Part shown: positions 23,261 through 34,765 of the stretch, piece by piece
Numbering within the stretch: position 1 is the stretch's first letter
Layout of the letters: the number at the start of each line of letters is the position of its first letter
NCBI GenBank assembly: GCA_003254925.1
Contig: QANZ01029088.1
Coordinates: 298,256-362,255, forward strand
Direction of reading: 5' to 3'
Length of the DNA stretch: 64,000 nucleotides
Origin: Chamaecrista fasciculata
Lineage: Eukaryota; Streptophyta; Magnoliopsida; Fabales; Fabaceae
Notes under the pieces: generated by a model
What the model was told of the DNA's origin: nothing
Seen by the model: only the letters and a program-made list of their open reading frames with translations
The model's database searches: none
Made by a program: the position numbers and the translations under genes

Positions 23261-23814
23261 AGCTGATAAGAGCTTCCCTCTCTTTGAAGCTGAGATTGGC
23301 AACCTTCCCACTTCCATCTCTGTGAATGCATTGAAAGTGCCAAATAAGGAAGGAAAAGGAAGAAATTATACAAGTTGAAAGAGAAAGAGAGAGGCAACGA
23401 AATGGAGGGAACGAGGTCTGGAGGAGTAGAAAATCATTAGCTTTTCGCGGCACCTATTTTACATGGGAATGCACTTTTCATCCCTTAAATTTTGATGTAT
23501 CTTAATTTTGCCTTGATTTTCTTAAACTAATTTCAGGCAAAAAAAAAAAAGATTTTCTTAAACTAATTTTATTTTGCAGGTTTGCAGAAAATTGTAACTT
23601 TAATAACACCTTAAAATTACGTGTTATAATCTCATTAAATGGTTAATGTTAATAACACCGTAAAGAATTAAAATATTTTAAAATTGGTGTCAACGATAAA
23701 ACCCATAGCTAAATAGTAAATCACAAAGATAAATAGATGGTTTATCCTCATTTGACATTTTAGAAAAGTTTCCTGTAAATAATATTTTCAGTTTTCTCCC
23801 TAGATTCATCCTTT

Positions 23815-24410
23815 TTTGAATGTGCTAATAAAATTTTAATACTTTTCCCAGAACGAACTTTAGATAATGCAACATATAATTGATTATAAGTAAGCAACGT
23901 GGTAGATACTGATCAACTGTTGATAATGATTGGTCTTGTTTTTTGTTGATGGTTGTTGCAAAGGACAAAGTTAAAGGAAATTGACGACGTTGAAATTTGA
24001 TGGTCATTGCAAAGGACAATGTAATCAATATTTGTATAATTAGAATTTTCTGCCATGAAAATCTTTCAACTAATGGGATAGCTTCAATGACATGTTCTGG
24101 AAACATTCAATCTAGCTCTATTGTAGAGACCCAATGTTTCTAAATAGCATAACAGATGATCCAAACTTTATGTCTAATTTTGTGATTAGATAACTGAGAC
24201 TCTTTGATTGAATTCAATATTTCAGTGGTTTATAATTCAGCCTACAATTCAGAATTGTCCTCGTGTTTGCATATACTATCAAAGTTCAAATATATCTTAT
24301 CTTCACTTGGAAGTTGTCCAATCAACATTTCATTTACTTCATGGGCATCATCGAGTGTTGGAACAAGAATAGCTTTATCTCTAAAATATTTCTCATTTTA
24401 ATATTTTTTT
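23815..24410 (-). mobile_element. Helitron helicase C-terminal fragment 1
   Basis: On the minus strand, with frame changes, this gives Helitron PIF1-like helicase phrases in order: [48 protein letters not shown], and LYLPR/YVALSKV-like remnants. It is heavily mutated and lacks the Rep and N-terminal helicase parts. Confidence 0.75.
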
Positions 24411-24639
24411 AGAAGATTGCCATCTAAAGGGCTAGCAATAGATTGGATAGTGTCATGGAATTGTGAACCACCATAAATAAATTATAAAGTATACCATATG
24501 CAACCGTCTTTACATTAGGTGGTGAATAACAATAATATTACATGAAAAATTCTATAGTGGTAAGTACATTAAAATGGTTCCTAATGTTACAATTATATTT
24601 TTTTATGAAGTGTTTAATAATAGCTAAATTAGCATATCT

Positions 24640-25080
24640 TGAAAAAAAAGTTGATTTATATACATCATCATTTGATATTTTGGAAATTTTCCCTATATGC
24701 AACATTTTTAGTTTTTTCTATTGATTCGTCATTGGATTAATGTGTTAATAAAATCTTAATACCAAATCTAGAGCAAACTCTAGATAATGCAACATATAAT
24801 TGACCATGAGTAAATACAAGATGTGGGAGATAAAGACCAATTGTTGATAATGACTGGCATTGGCTTTTGTTGATAGTCGTTGCAAAGGACACAGTCAGTG
24901 GAAATTGATGATCAAAATTTGAAGGGAATCTTAAAATTTGAAGATGTAATCAATATTTATGCAATTAATATTTTCTGACATGTAAAATCTTCCGGGTAAA
25001 AGAATAGCTTCAATGACATGTTCATCAAGCCTGAAAATGAACATCAATATCCTTCAATGTTATACCAAGAGCCTCAAAAT
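24640..25080 (-). mobile_element. Helitron helicase C-terminal fragment 2
   Basis: The minus strand reads [20 protein letters not shown] and [20 protein letters not shown], the motif V/VI end of a Helitron helicase. It is homologous to fragment 1 about 0.8 kb away but less damaged, so the two are diverged tandem ends. Confidence 0.8.
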
Positions 25081-26380
25081 AGTGCCCATGACTTTATGGG
25101 TGTTCAGTGGGTGAGCCAACCTGCAGTTTGGGTTGGTATGGGTTGGGCCAATGGATTGGTTTGGGTTCAAAAAGTTGAATTTGCTGTGTGGTTTGGGTTG
25201 GGCTGCGGGTTTCAAGATTTTGAGCTCGCTTAACCCAACCCAACCCGCAAAAATATAAAATAAAAAATAAAATTAATTTTTTATTTAGTTAAAATTATAT
25301 TTTAATATCACAAATAATATTATTTATACAATTTGGTCAATTCATAAATTTTTATTCTCAATTTAGTTCATGAAAAGTAAATTTTGAAGGACCAAATTAA
25401 AAAAAAAATTTAAGAGGGACCATATTATTTAAAAAATAAATATATAAAAAATAAGAAAATACCATGGGCCAACTTGTCAACCCAACTCAACTTAACCCGC
25501 CACTGTTTGATATGAGTACAACATTATTTTTAAAGATATTTCACAGGTACACATATATATGATAATGTGTTTTTGCATGTATTTAAAATTTAAAGTAAAT
25601 AACTATTTTTTTTAGATTTTAAATTATAAGATAATAAAAGTCATAAATTAATCTTTGTTATATAATAAAATAAATTCAAAAAATATCATAAGCTAAGTAA
25701 CTTTTAGGATAAATTACAATGAATATCCATGTGGTTTGAGATAATTAGAGATTGAGTCTCTGTGATTCAAAAAGTGCTAATATCGGGCTTGATGTTTATC
25801 TGTTAGCAGAAAGGGTCTCTGTGGTATATTTTCACTCGATTTTGATACTTTTTGAACCACAGAGACTTGATCTCTAATTATCCCAAACAAAATGGACCTT
25901 CCTTGTAATTTATACTATTTTTTAATATTAAAATAAAGGTCAGTTCAAATTGATTCTAATTGAATGAAGTAGATTTTAAATTAGTCTTGAAAGTGAGTTT
26001 GGTCCAAATATTAATACTAACTTTTGTAGTACTATTTGACCTAGTTTGATAATAACCTCAACTGGACCGAGAATGAACTCATCATGAGTAATATGTAGCT
26101 CTCGTTGCATTTAGATTTAAAATGAGAGATACATGACCAATTTCATTAAGCGAGTGACCCACTTTCAAACCCGATTTCAAGCTCTATTTGACATCATTTA
26201 TAAACGATCCCTACTAAACAAAGAATAAACTTGTCAATAGTAAATTTGTAACTCTAATTTCGTCATATTTAAATTTGAAACAAGATATATGAACATATTT
26301 AATAATTACAAACTAAAATAAAATTGTTTAAAAACATTAAAGACCAAAATGAAACAACAAAAATATTAGGGAGAATGATA
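25081..26380. other. Intergenic, with GGGTTGG-rich stretch and a small inverted repeat
   Basis: From 25100 to 25245 the + strand is rich in GGGTTGG phrases, and CCCAACCCAACCCGC follows; this looks like repeat-derived DNA. At 25707-25916 GATAAATTACAATGAATATCC pairs with a right arm ending CCTTGTAATTTATAC, with a TCTCTAATTATC match inside, so it is a small MITE. No gene is seen. Confidence 0.55.
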
Positions 26381-26382
26381 AA

Positions 26383-27634
26383 CTTTTTTTTGCCCCTAGA
26401 CTTAAAAAATAATAATTTACATATTCAGATTAATTTTTTTATCAACTCACATAAATAAGCTACTTTTACTGTTGAAATTTAAAGAAATGAAGAAATCGCC
26501 AACTTAAATGACATTTTATTATAAAAGAAACGTACGGCTAGTCAAGATGACGGTTTTCAAAAAAAAAAAAAAAACCCGTTATCTCAAATGACATTTTTAG
26601 AGAAAACCATCAATCCACTTGACATTTTCTTTGAAAAACTTTTTCCAAAAGAACTGTCATTTGTTTGACGGTTTCTTTCGCTCTCTAAAAAAACAATTCA
26701 CACAGGCCACAGTGGATAGCGAGGAGAATGCACTCAACAATTAAAGGAAAAACTTTAAGTTGATCCACATTAATTTTGACTTCCTCCACATGGATCCCTA
26801 AATCATATAACACCTAGGGAAATTTTTAATGAAAATATTCAATTGCAAAATGTAATTTCATCCCATGCAAAAGGAATACATTACAGAATAGTCCAAAATC
26901 AACAAAAAACTAAAATTAGTTCTTCACAAAACTATGATGGAGCGAGATGTACCAAATTAAAACTATGGTTTTGAGTGTGCAAGGACTAAATTGCACAAAA
27001 TAAAAACTCTTGTACAGCTTCGTTTCTGCAGTCCTTTTGGCTACACTTTTAAGTCCTTGGCTAAAACTACAAATAGAACCTTAAAGATTTTCTTCTTGCA
27101 ATTTAGTCCATATTTGCATCAAAGAGTGACTATATTGCAGATTATTTTTAGATTTCAGACAATTCTATAATTTATTCCTTTTTCCTGGGATGAAATTACA
27201 TTTTTCACCTAAAATGTTTTCATGAAAAACTTTCCTATGTGTTATATAATTTAGGGATCCAAGTGGAAGAAGTCAAAAATTATTGTAGTTTTCCCTTTAG
27301 TTGTATGAGTGCATTCTCCCTCCTCTTCACTGTGCCTGTGCGATTTTTTTTTAAGAGAGCCAAAGAAACCTCAAACCAAATGATAGTTTCTTTGAAAAAA
27401 GTATTTTAAAGAAAATGTCAAGTATGTTGGTTTTTTTAAAAAAATTCTTTTCTAAAAACATCATTTGAGAAGACAGTTTTTTTGTTTTGAAAACTGTCAA
27501 TTTGACTATAATTTTTTAATAAAATGTCATTTAAGTTGACGATGTCTTAAAAAAAAAAAATAACATATTTATGTGAATTGATAAAAAATTAGTCTAATAA
27601 TATAATTTTTGTTTGCCTAGGGGCAAAAAAAAGT
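26383..27634. mobile_element. 1.25-kb fold-back element
   Basis: The left end ACTTTTTTTTGCCCCTAGAC mirrors the right end GCCTAGGGGCAAAAAAAAGT. Complementarity continues inward (TTTATCAACTCACATAAATA against TATTTATGTGAATTGATAAA, then runs of GACGGTTTTC and GAAAACTGTC). No coding capacity is seen. Confidence 0.85.
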
Positions 27635-27829
27635 CAAATTTTAACAACCCATTGCAATTGTACATGTTTTGGAAAAAAAAAACAACCCATTACCATTTGA
27701 CCGTAGTCTTTTCTTTTTTATGGAAGAGTTAATTGTATCTAATTAATGACGTAATTTTAATTTTGAATGATTAAAAAATTATTTTTCAGCATTAAATTAC
27801 TTAACCATTCTATGTGTCATAAATATAAT

Positions 27830-28160
27830 TTATGAAGTATGAACACGGGCAAAGACATACTGACACGTCAGATTTTTAAAATTAAACGACATGACACGAC
27901 ATATATTTATATATATAAATAATTGAAAATTCATAAATTTTGATAAAAATTTTAAAATTACAATATCTATTCATAATATATGTCATATGTGATATTATTT
28001 TCTATTGTTTGTCATGATAAAGTCACAAAAAATTGATTTTATATTTTGAAACTTATGAATATGTGTCGTGTGAATGTCGTACGAGTGTTGGACACGGACA
28101 CGTGTCTGATATGACGACACGCTGTCAAAATGAAGTGTCAATGCTTCATTGGTTATAATC
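27830..28160. mobile_element. ACACG-rich inverted-repeat MITE
   Basis: ATGAAGTATGAACACGGG on the left pairs loosely with AAGTGTCAATGCTTCAT on the right. Both subterminal zones carry GACACG/CGTGTC motifs around an AT-rich core. Confidence 0.65.
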
Positions 28161-28997
28161 TTATCGACTTAAGACCCATTACATCTCATACACCTAAAAC
28201 AAACTTTGCATCATAAACTGACCTCCCATTAATAACACTTTTTGTCACCATTGATTTGGATCAAATAAATATATAAATGCACGGCGGTGCACCAATAAAA
28301 TTAATTTTTTTTTCTGAGTATTAAAGTTAAAATTGACAAAACAAAAAATGAAGGACAAATTAAAAAAAGATACTTTAATTTGATGACAAAAAAGCTGAAT
28401 ACCTAAGTGGTAACAGAGCACTTGTCAGCACTTGTCAGCCCCACAAGTGTACTTGAATGAAATTTGTGGGACTTGATTTTGGAAAAATTTGGGGGTTTTA
28501 ATTTGTTTGTAGTGTACTTGAATGAAAATTTCAGCTTTAGTAGTTGAATATGGAGATTTTTTGATAAATCATAGATGCTCATTTGTCTTTTGAGGTTCTA
28601 AGGATTATTTTGATAAAGATCATAAACTTTTGGGATTAAAGTGTAATTAAATTAGGACCTATTCAAGTCAAGAAAAAAAAAACGAACAAAATAGTAAATT
28701 TGACTTATGAAATGTGGTAGAACACGTACAAATAAAGCCAAAGCGCTAGAGAGCTAAGTAGCATAAATAAAAACGATGAAGAAAACAAGCTCGAAGCCCG
28801 AACAATCAAGTTTATATATAGGGGAACGCAGATTGAGGAAGCCCCACATAATAAAGAAAGACAACTTAACATAATCGAAAAAAACAAAAAAAAAAGCAGA
28901 AATAAATAAACTATCAAAGTTGCTCTGTAGAATCTCCCTAGATGTGGATAGATTATTAGATAGATAGAGAAAGGGTTTTAATTATTTAAGTAGGTAA
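28161..28997. other. 3' flank of the defensin gene, no other gene
   Basis: AT-rich DNA. Downstream of the defensin stop, to about 28700, the minus strand could be its 3' UTR. The hydrophobic minus-strand frame at 28705-28917 starts from no good context and matches nothing I know. Confidence 0.45.
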
Positions 28998-29358
28998 TTA
29001 AGAAGATTCGTAGGTAGTGCATGCTCTAGTGCAGACACATTTGAAGCCTTTGCAATAACCACCGAGTAAGCCTTCTCCTCTTACGCACAGATAGCCACAT
29101 TGCTTTTGACCACTACTCCCAATGCATGGACCACTGAAGTACTTGCTTGGTTTCTCACATGTTCTTCCCTCTGTCTTCACCACCATTTCTTCTGCATGCA
29201 CCCATCATATATATATATATATATAACATAAATTATAAAGAATCGTGAAAATTAATTAAAGAGAGGATATTAATGGAGAAGGAGGTAGCTAGCTACTTAC
29301 GAGCAGCAAAGAGAACGATGAGCAGGAGCAAAAGGCCAGAAATTGATTTCCTCTCCAT
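28998..29358 (-). CDS. Plant defensin (secreted antimicrobial peptide)
   Basis: Two exons, 29358-29301 and 29191-28998, give 83 aa. The intron splits a Gln codon just after the signal peptide, the usual place in plant defensin genes; the donor is GTAAGT and the acceptor GCAG. Residues 1-19 are a signal peptide with a Leu-rich core, followed by a short acidic/polar spacer. The mature peptide has eight cysteines (31, 42, 51, 55, 66, 71, 73, 77) spaced C-x10-C-x8-C-x3-C-x10-C-x4-C-x-C-x3-C, with the family Gly pair before the fifth Cys. This fits the Cys-stabilised alpha-beta fold. The second loop is longer than the usual x5. Plant defensins act in the apoplast, mostly against fungal membranes; the target of this one is unknown. 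Confidence 0.93.
29205..29225. repeat. (AT)n microsatellite in the defensin intron
   Basis: An AT dinucleotide run about 15 bases upstream of the defensin exon 2 acceptor on the minus strand. Confidence 0.9.
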
Positions 29359-29463
29359 GGCTACTATTGCTAATTCAGACAATAGATAATCAGTATAACA
29401 AATCTCAGTGTATTATATATTGAGTAAATATTGTGGTGTGTGGCTAAAAGAAGAAGGGTATGG

Positions 29464-29471
29464 TATTTATA
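29464..29471 (-). promoter_or_regulatory. TATA box of the defensin gene
   Basis: TATAAATA on the minus strand, about 105 bases before the ATG. The left edge of duplication copy B (about 29645) lies only ~175 bases further upstream, so the distal promoter is duplication-derived DNA. Confidence 0.75.
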
Positions 29472-30301
29472 GATCGAGGAATTGAAGCTTTGAAGATTAA
29501 AGTATTCAATGGGACGGTTTCCATGTGAAACCATTTTTAAAAATTAGCATATATATGTTTTGGTTGACACATTTTGTGATAGGGACAAAACTTATATGTA
29601 GTTCTTTAGAGGAACATTTTTTGATAGGAACATTTTTTAATCCTTTTGTGATAGGAACATTTTTTAATCATAAAGTGAGGTCTAGGCGGCTATTCCAAAA
29701 CATTTTTTGAAATAAAAAACTGACCTTTTCACAACTAACTGTGCATCTATGGCTGCTTTGCATAGAGTAATTATATTTTTTTGGTCATTTGTTTCCATTA
29801 TTGGATTTTAGAATCTTAAACACATGCTATAATTTTTTAATATTGAAAACAGAACTCAATAATTAAATTTTATGTATTATTAAAATTAAATAAATAATAC
29901 ATTTCAATTTAACAAAAAAATTAGACTGTTTGTCCTTAAAAATTGAAAATATATATACTTTTTAAGATTTAAACATTAAATAATCTAAATGCATATATAT
30001 TATTTTAAGATATTGTTATGTTTGGATGAAGTAACTTTTAGGGGTAGATGAATTATTTTCATGGTAAAGTTTCGGTTAATTTTTCCTCTTAAAGTATTTG
30101 AAGCAATTTTGAAATATTTCCTTACCAACCAACCTTTCGTTTCCTTCGTATTTGCTGGGTGGTGGTGCTCACTCCCACAAGCATTGTTGTTGTTGAGGCA
30201 ATGGAAACGGATTATGCTATTTAAAGTAAATAAGGTTTGTTTGTGACGATAGGTTTTTTATTTTTTTGCTTCTTATTGATGGATTAGGTTACATTTTAAA
30301 A

Positions 30302-30673
30302 AAGGGCGAAAGCTCCGTTTCAATTTTAAAACTTTACACCAACTGTCAATTTTGTTTTCAATTTATTTTTTGCGGTTAATTTCATCTTTAATGTTTTACA
30401 TTTGAGTTAATTTTATCACTTGCTATTACTTTAATTAAATATTAACGACAAAAATTACGACACATAATATAAAATTATTAGAAAAAGAAACTCAAATCAT
30501 AATTCAGATTAAGAACAGAATAAACTATGTCGTTAATTTATTAAAAAAAGTTAGTCAAAGAATAAAACTAACCAAAATATGCAACATTGAGGACAAAATT
30601 GACCACAAAAATAAAATTAGGGACGAAATTGACATTTGGTGTAAAGTTTAGAGATCAAAAGAGTGCTTTTGCC
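30302..30673. mobile_element. Mutator-like MITE (9680 family), copy B
   Basis: Inverted ends (GGGCGAAAGCTCCGTTTC and AAAAGAGTGCTTTTGCC) and interior matching the element at 17783-18138 at the equivalent site of copy A. Confidence 0.8.
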
Positions 30674-31652
30674 TTAAAAAATAAACAACTATAATGAGAA
30701 GGAGAGATCTTAAACATGTGCCCTAATTGAGCTACAAATACAGTGAACCACTCAGAACACAAGTTAATTTAGGTCAAGAACATGTGCTCTAACCCCTAAT
30801 GGATAGGTCATTAGGTTGATATAAATACAGTGAACCACTTAGACACAAGTTAATTTAGGCCAAAACCATGTGGTCCAATGAATAGATTAATATAAATAGT
30901 TTGCAGTGATTGACAATAGAGGCCAAATTGCTTGATAAATTAAATTAGAGTGACTAAACATAGGGTTATACCTACAAAACGTGCAAAGATTCCTAGTTAT
31001 CTCATCAGTAACTAACATTTCTCACTTGCTACATGAAAAATATTGCTTTAGTTTATGGTCAAATTACATTATTCAACTAAGTGAGTCCTTCAAGTTCTCT
31101 CTTTCTCTCTCTCTCTAAAACCAAATAAACCAAATAGACCTCCAAGACCAGATAAATAAACATAAGAAATGACTGGGAATCAGAAGGAAGTGTTGCGAAA
31201 AACTTTTGGAAGATATAAAAAAAATCAAGATTTATATGCTCATATATCTCAAAAAGCAAAAGAATTTTTTTATACACATCTTTTGCTCAAATTTAGATTA
31301 TCAGATTCCTAATTCTGTGTACTTCAAAATTACAAAACCTACATACTAAACATCACTTGAAAACGTAGAAATAAACAGATGACCACTGAACTTCAAAGAT
31401 ATGATGAACACATGTATGAAGCTGGTATTGTGGGAAAGCAAAAGAAAGAAATGCATTGAACCATCTTGGGATGTCCTGGAATTAGAAGTAATGCACAAAA
31501 AAGAGGTTCAGTTGTACAATATTATGTATCTTTGTAAAAGCTCACAAAATCTAAGCCACAAGATGTGATCTAGAAGTAAGAGATGTAATAGTTAGTAGAA
31601 AGTTTTGGGTTCAAACCTCTGCTTCGTTATGTATCCAAAAAAATGAAAAACC
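30674..31652. other. Downstream flank of RAD51C
   Basis: Non-coding, including the probable 3' UTR on the minus strand. It matches 18139-19117 of copy A. No other gene is seen. Confidence 0.6.
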
Positions 31653-34577
31653 TTACATCATCTTGATTCTTTTACTACTCGATGTAGAATTACGAATCCC
31701 TCTAGTGGTCACCGAGTATGATGCTGATGCTGATTTAAGGGAGGGGGACTTGTCTATGTATGCAAATCGTTCATTGTTATTCCAAAACAAGATGATGCGG
31801 TTGGTGCACATATGTGACCAGCTATCACCTATTCAGCATTATGAAACAAGTTTAAATGGGATCCTTATAATCATGGGACACCAAAAGATTGGCTATCAAA
31901 AGGCATAATAAGTGAGATGTAGAAGTTGAAAATTAACAACTTACCCAGTGCAAGGGTCAACTGAAATGAACCTTCAATATGCTTGGTTGTCACTTGATTT
32001 AACATAACAACCTGAAACAAATGGGAGTTTATTACTGGAAATTAGAAAAGGCATAAAAGAAGATCATAGAGGAAACAAAATTGGACTTCACATCTAGCCA
32101 AATAAAGCATTTTTGTGAGTAGAAAACCTAATGGAGATTATATGACTTTATTCTTTCTAATTACTGAAACCTGAATTGGCCATGAGAAAAATTTATGTTC
32201 AACGACGCTTAACACTTTTGACTCAATAAATAAATTCTTACAGCCAAGCTGAACTTTTTTGAAAGCTTCATCAACTTTAAAGCCATTTCACTTAGTAAAC
32301 GAGTCCTGAGGGCCATATCATCAAACTCTTGGCGGAAGTGGAAAGTGACACTATCAAGAATGACTATCTTTACCTGAAATCACAAAAAAAAAAATGTTCA
32401 GTTTTAACAAGCATCAAAATGATTAGTTATATTCACATGGAAAAGTAAAGTCAAAGCAAGAGTACCAACAATGTCTATAGTCCAAAAATTAAGTGAAAGA
32501 ATATCGCAGATGTTAAGAATTATTTTCAAGAAGTTTTCTCCAATAATCTTAATGGAATATATGAAACCTAATACCTACATCTTTGTGCTCCGTGATGAAC
32601 TTGTCTAAGTAATTTACCAAAGCAATTTGCTCAGTATAGCTGCATACGCGAAAATAGAATATATTTTCCAAAATATTGTTAGGATGCATTTTAACTTTAC
32701 AATCTCGAGCATCCTTGTGAAGATGTTGGCTGTAATCGGACAAGTCTTCTACGCATGCTTCAGCAATTTGCAGAACCCTTTCCACCATAAAGCTGCCCTC
32801 AGTATCTGAATATCACACAACACAAGCACAATCATAGCAATAAAAAAAAACCCCATCAAATACTCGTTAAGAATTAAAAGCCAAATGGCTCTTACCAATG
32901 TATATTGCCTTCCCGCCCAGGCCACCATATTCTACTGGAATCTGAACATTAACTGCAAGCTGAATCCTGTGAAAGTAAATAATGGACCACTCGAAATAAC
33001 CAATATAGACTATAGCTAAAAACATAACAGGAAAGAAGCAAATATGACAATGTATAGAACTCGGGATGACAAAGCATACCCAATTTGTGTTTTACCAATT
33101 CCTGGAACTCCACCTAAGCAAACAAACAAAGAATCAACGGAATCAAGAAGAGGGAAGAAGAAAATTGCTTTTTAAATTGATGGTCATGACTCTGATATTC
33201 ATCAAATGAGGAGAATAGAAATGCTGACTAACCAATTTCAGTGACTTCTCTGCAACTAATACCTCCACCAAGGATGTTGTCCAGGTCCACACAAGATGTG
33301 GTAATGTGTGATGAAAATTTTTCCTCGTTGAGCATAGCCCAGGCAGTCTGAGCACCTACATTACACATAATCACGGCAAAATATTTAAGGCCTGTTCAAA
33401 ATAGTTGAGAGAATCATAAAATGCACAATCTAATAGAACGAATTAATAAATCTCACAAAAAGAATGTACATAATAGGTATTCCAATGGCAGGAGTGATTT
33501 CATATCAAATAAACTTTTGAGATGGAAATACTATCTATCTATTATTAGTTCATCTAAAATCTTGACCAAGGCTCCAATAGTTGTTTCAGGAAAAAGAAAA
33601 ATAATAATAATAGTAGGTAAACCATCCACTTCAACATCCACAACAGGAGTGATTATATTTTGTAAAAGACCAACGTGGTTCCAAAGGATAAATAAATAAA
33701 TAAGAAAGCATGCATAAATTAAAACATAATCAGACCAAATGATAACATGTCACAGATTAGAATCCTATTATGTCATAATATGTAATAAGCTGACGTCAGA
33801 TCTTATAATGGGACCAGGTGTGCAATGATGGTGTCATCTTTCAAAAGAACATGCATAAATGATAAAATGATGAAAAAACAATTAAAAACACACAAGAATA
33901 CTGAATTTGAATGACAAATCAGTAGAGGAACAAAATCATATTCCCACTACATAAGTTGTAGTTGCTATTATTCATCAAATTGGAAACAAAATTAATTATA
34001 CAAACATATACACACCATCAACAGCAGCAGAACTCCTGTTTGACCTGTCCAACCTACTGGTTTGTGACACATATTTCAGAATTTCAGAAGCTTCACTCTC
34101 AGAAACTTCTATATCTGTTAAGGAAGAAGAGTATATAAGTGAGAAGAACAGTTGACATATAATCATGTATAAATGTATAGAGGATCTACATATGAACAAC
34201 GGAGAAAGTATATCATATGCCTACTTTTGGAAAAAAAAAATATAGATGAACTCAAATTGCTGCAGTTCTAAGCCCTCGCGTTCTAAATGCCATCATCCAA
34301 ACAGTATCTAAGTAAAATTAGAGATGCAGGATAAGCAATTCAACAACAAATGGAAGAACCGAAGCATAATCTTCAAAACCCACAGATCCATCAACAAATT
34401 CAGCGAGCCCAAAAACTCAATTCATGAATTGCAGAAATGGTACAACAAAAAATGGAAAATGGTACCTCGAGCGATGTCGGAAGCGGAGGCGCGAGCAATG
34501 GCATGGAGAGTGGTATAGCCAGCAGATAAGAGCTTTCCTCTCTTTGAAGCTGAGATTGGCAACCTTCCCACTTCCAT
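31653..34577 (-). CDS. RAD51C: DNA repair protein RAD51C (RecA/RAD51 paralogue)
   Basis: Nine exons on minus: 34577-34466, 34114-34016, 33355-33233, 33113-33080, 32966-32896, 32805-32579, 32373-32242, 32011-31945 and 31828-31653. They sum to 1041 bases (346 aa), near the length of other plant RAD51C proteins, and every junction is GT-AG and in frame. The N-terminal helix-hairpin-helix region begins [19 protein letters not shown]. Walker [11 protein letters not shown] is at about 112-121 and Walker B VKIVILDS at about 223-230. LLNQ-type MLNQVTTK and a GDSWSHICTNR motif follow, and the C-terminus SSSKRIKMM is basic, a possible nuclear signal. RAD51C acts with XRCC3 and RAD51B/D-XRCC2 in homologous recombination repair and meiosis. 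The start is the conserved ATG before LPISAS; no earlier in-frame ATG was needed. Confidence 0.96.
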
Positions 34578-34765
34578 CTCTGTGAATGGATTGAAAGTGG
34601 CAAATAAGGAAGGAAAAGGAAGAAATTATACAAGTTGAAAGAGAAAGAGAGAGGCAACGAAATGGAGGGAACGAGGTCTGAAGGAGTAGAAAATCATTAG
34701 CTTTTCGCGGCTTCTGTTTTACGTGGGAATGCACTTTCCATCCCTTAAATTTAGATGTATTTTCG

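Larger units (their letters stand above)
19118..23317 (-). pseudogene. RAD51C: RAD51C-like pseudogene (duplication copy A)
   Basis: All nine exons of the intact paralogue at 31653-34577 can be found in order: 23317-23261 plus 22776-22686 (split exon 1), 21966-21868, 21194-21072, 20952-20919 (Walker A), 20803-20733, 20242-20016, 19794-19663, 19448-19382 and a remnant 19256-19118. Four lesions are visible. Exon 1 is split by an LTR-like insertion flanked by a 36-bp duplication, and the frame reads into a stop. The donor after exon 5 is GG instead of GT (20731-20732). The 5' end of exon 9, with its acceptor and the DSWSHICTNR residues, is deleted. A TGA at 19184-19186 removes the last ~21 residues. 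Internal exons 2, 3, 4, 6, 7 and 8 keep exact lengths, so decay is recent. Confidence 0.93.
17064..23505. repeat. Segmental duplication, left copy (A)
   Basis: Collinear and in direct orientation with 29645-34765. The match runs from TTTTTTAATCATAAAGTGAGG on the left, through the gene body, to GGGAATGCACTTTTCATCCC on the right. Copy A is longer because of insertions at 20287-20677, 22100-22500 and 22777-23260 that are absent from copy B. Confidence 0.9.
29645..34765. repeat. Segmental duplication, right copy (B)
   Basis: Collinear with 17064-23505 in direct orientation. It lacks the later insertions of copy A and carries the intact RAD51C gene. Confidence 0.9.

Noticed and set aside
22741..23317. 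Possibility that the exon 1 insertion of the RAD51C pseudogene is removed as an intron
   Set aside because: The obvious pair (donor GTAAGA at 23224, acceptor CTCAG at 22770) shifts the reading frame, and other lesions remain.
25018..25233. Trp/Gly-rich frame over the GGGTTGG stretch
   Set aside because: Low-complexity repeat translation with no conserved domain or splice context.
28705..28917. Hydrophobic minus-strand frame downstream of the defensin gene
   Set aside because: Low-complexity Leu/Ser/Phe translation of AT-rich DNA, probably 3' UTR; no family recognised.
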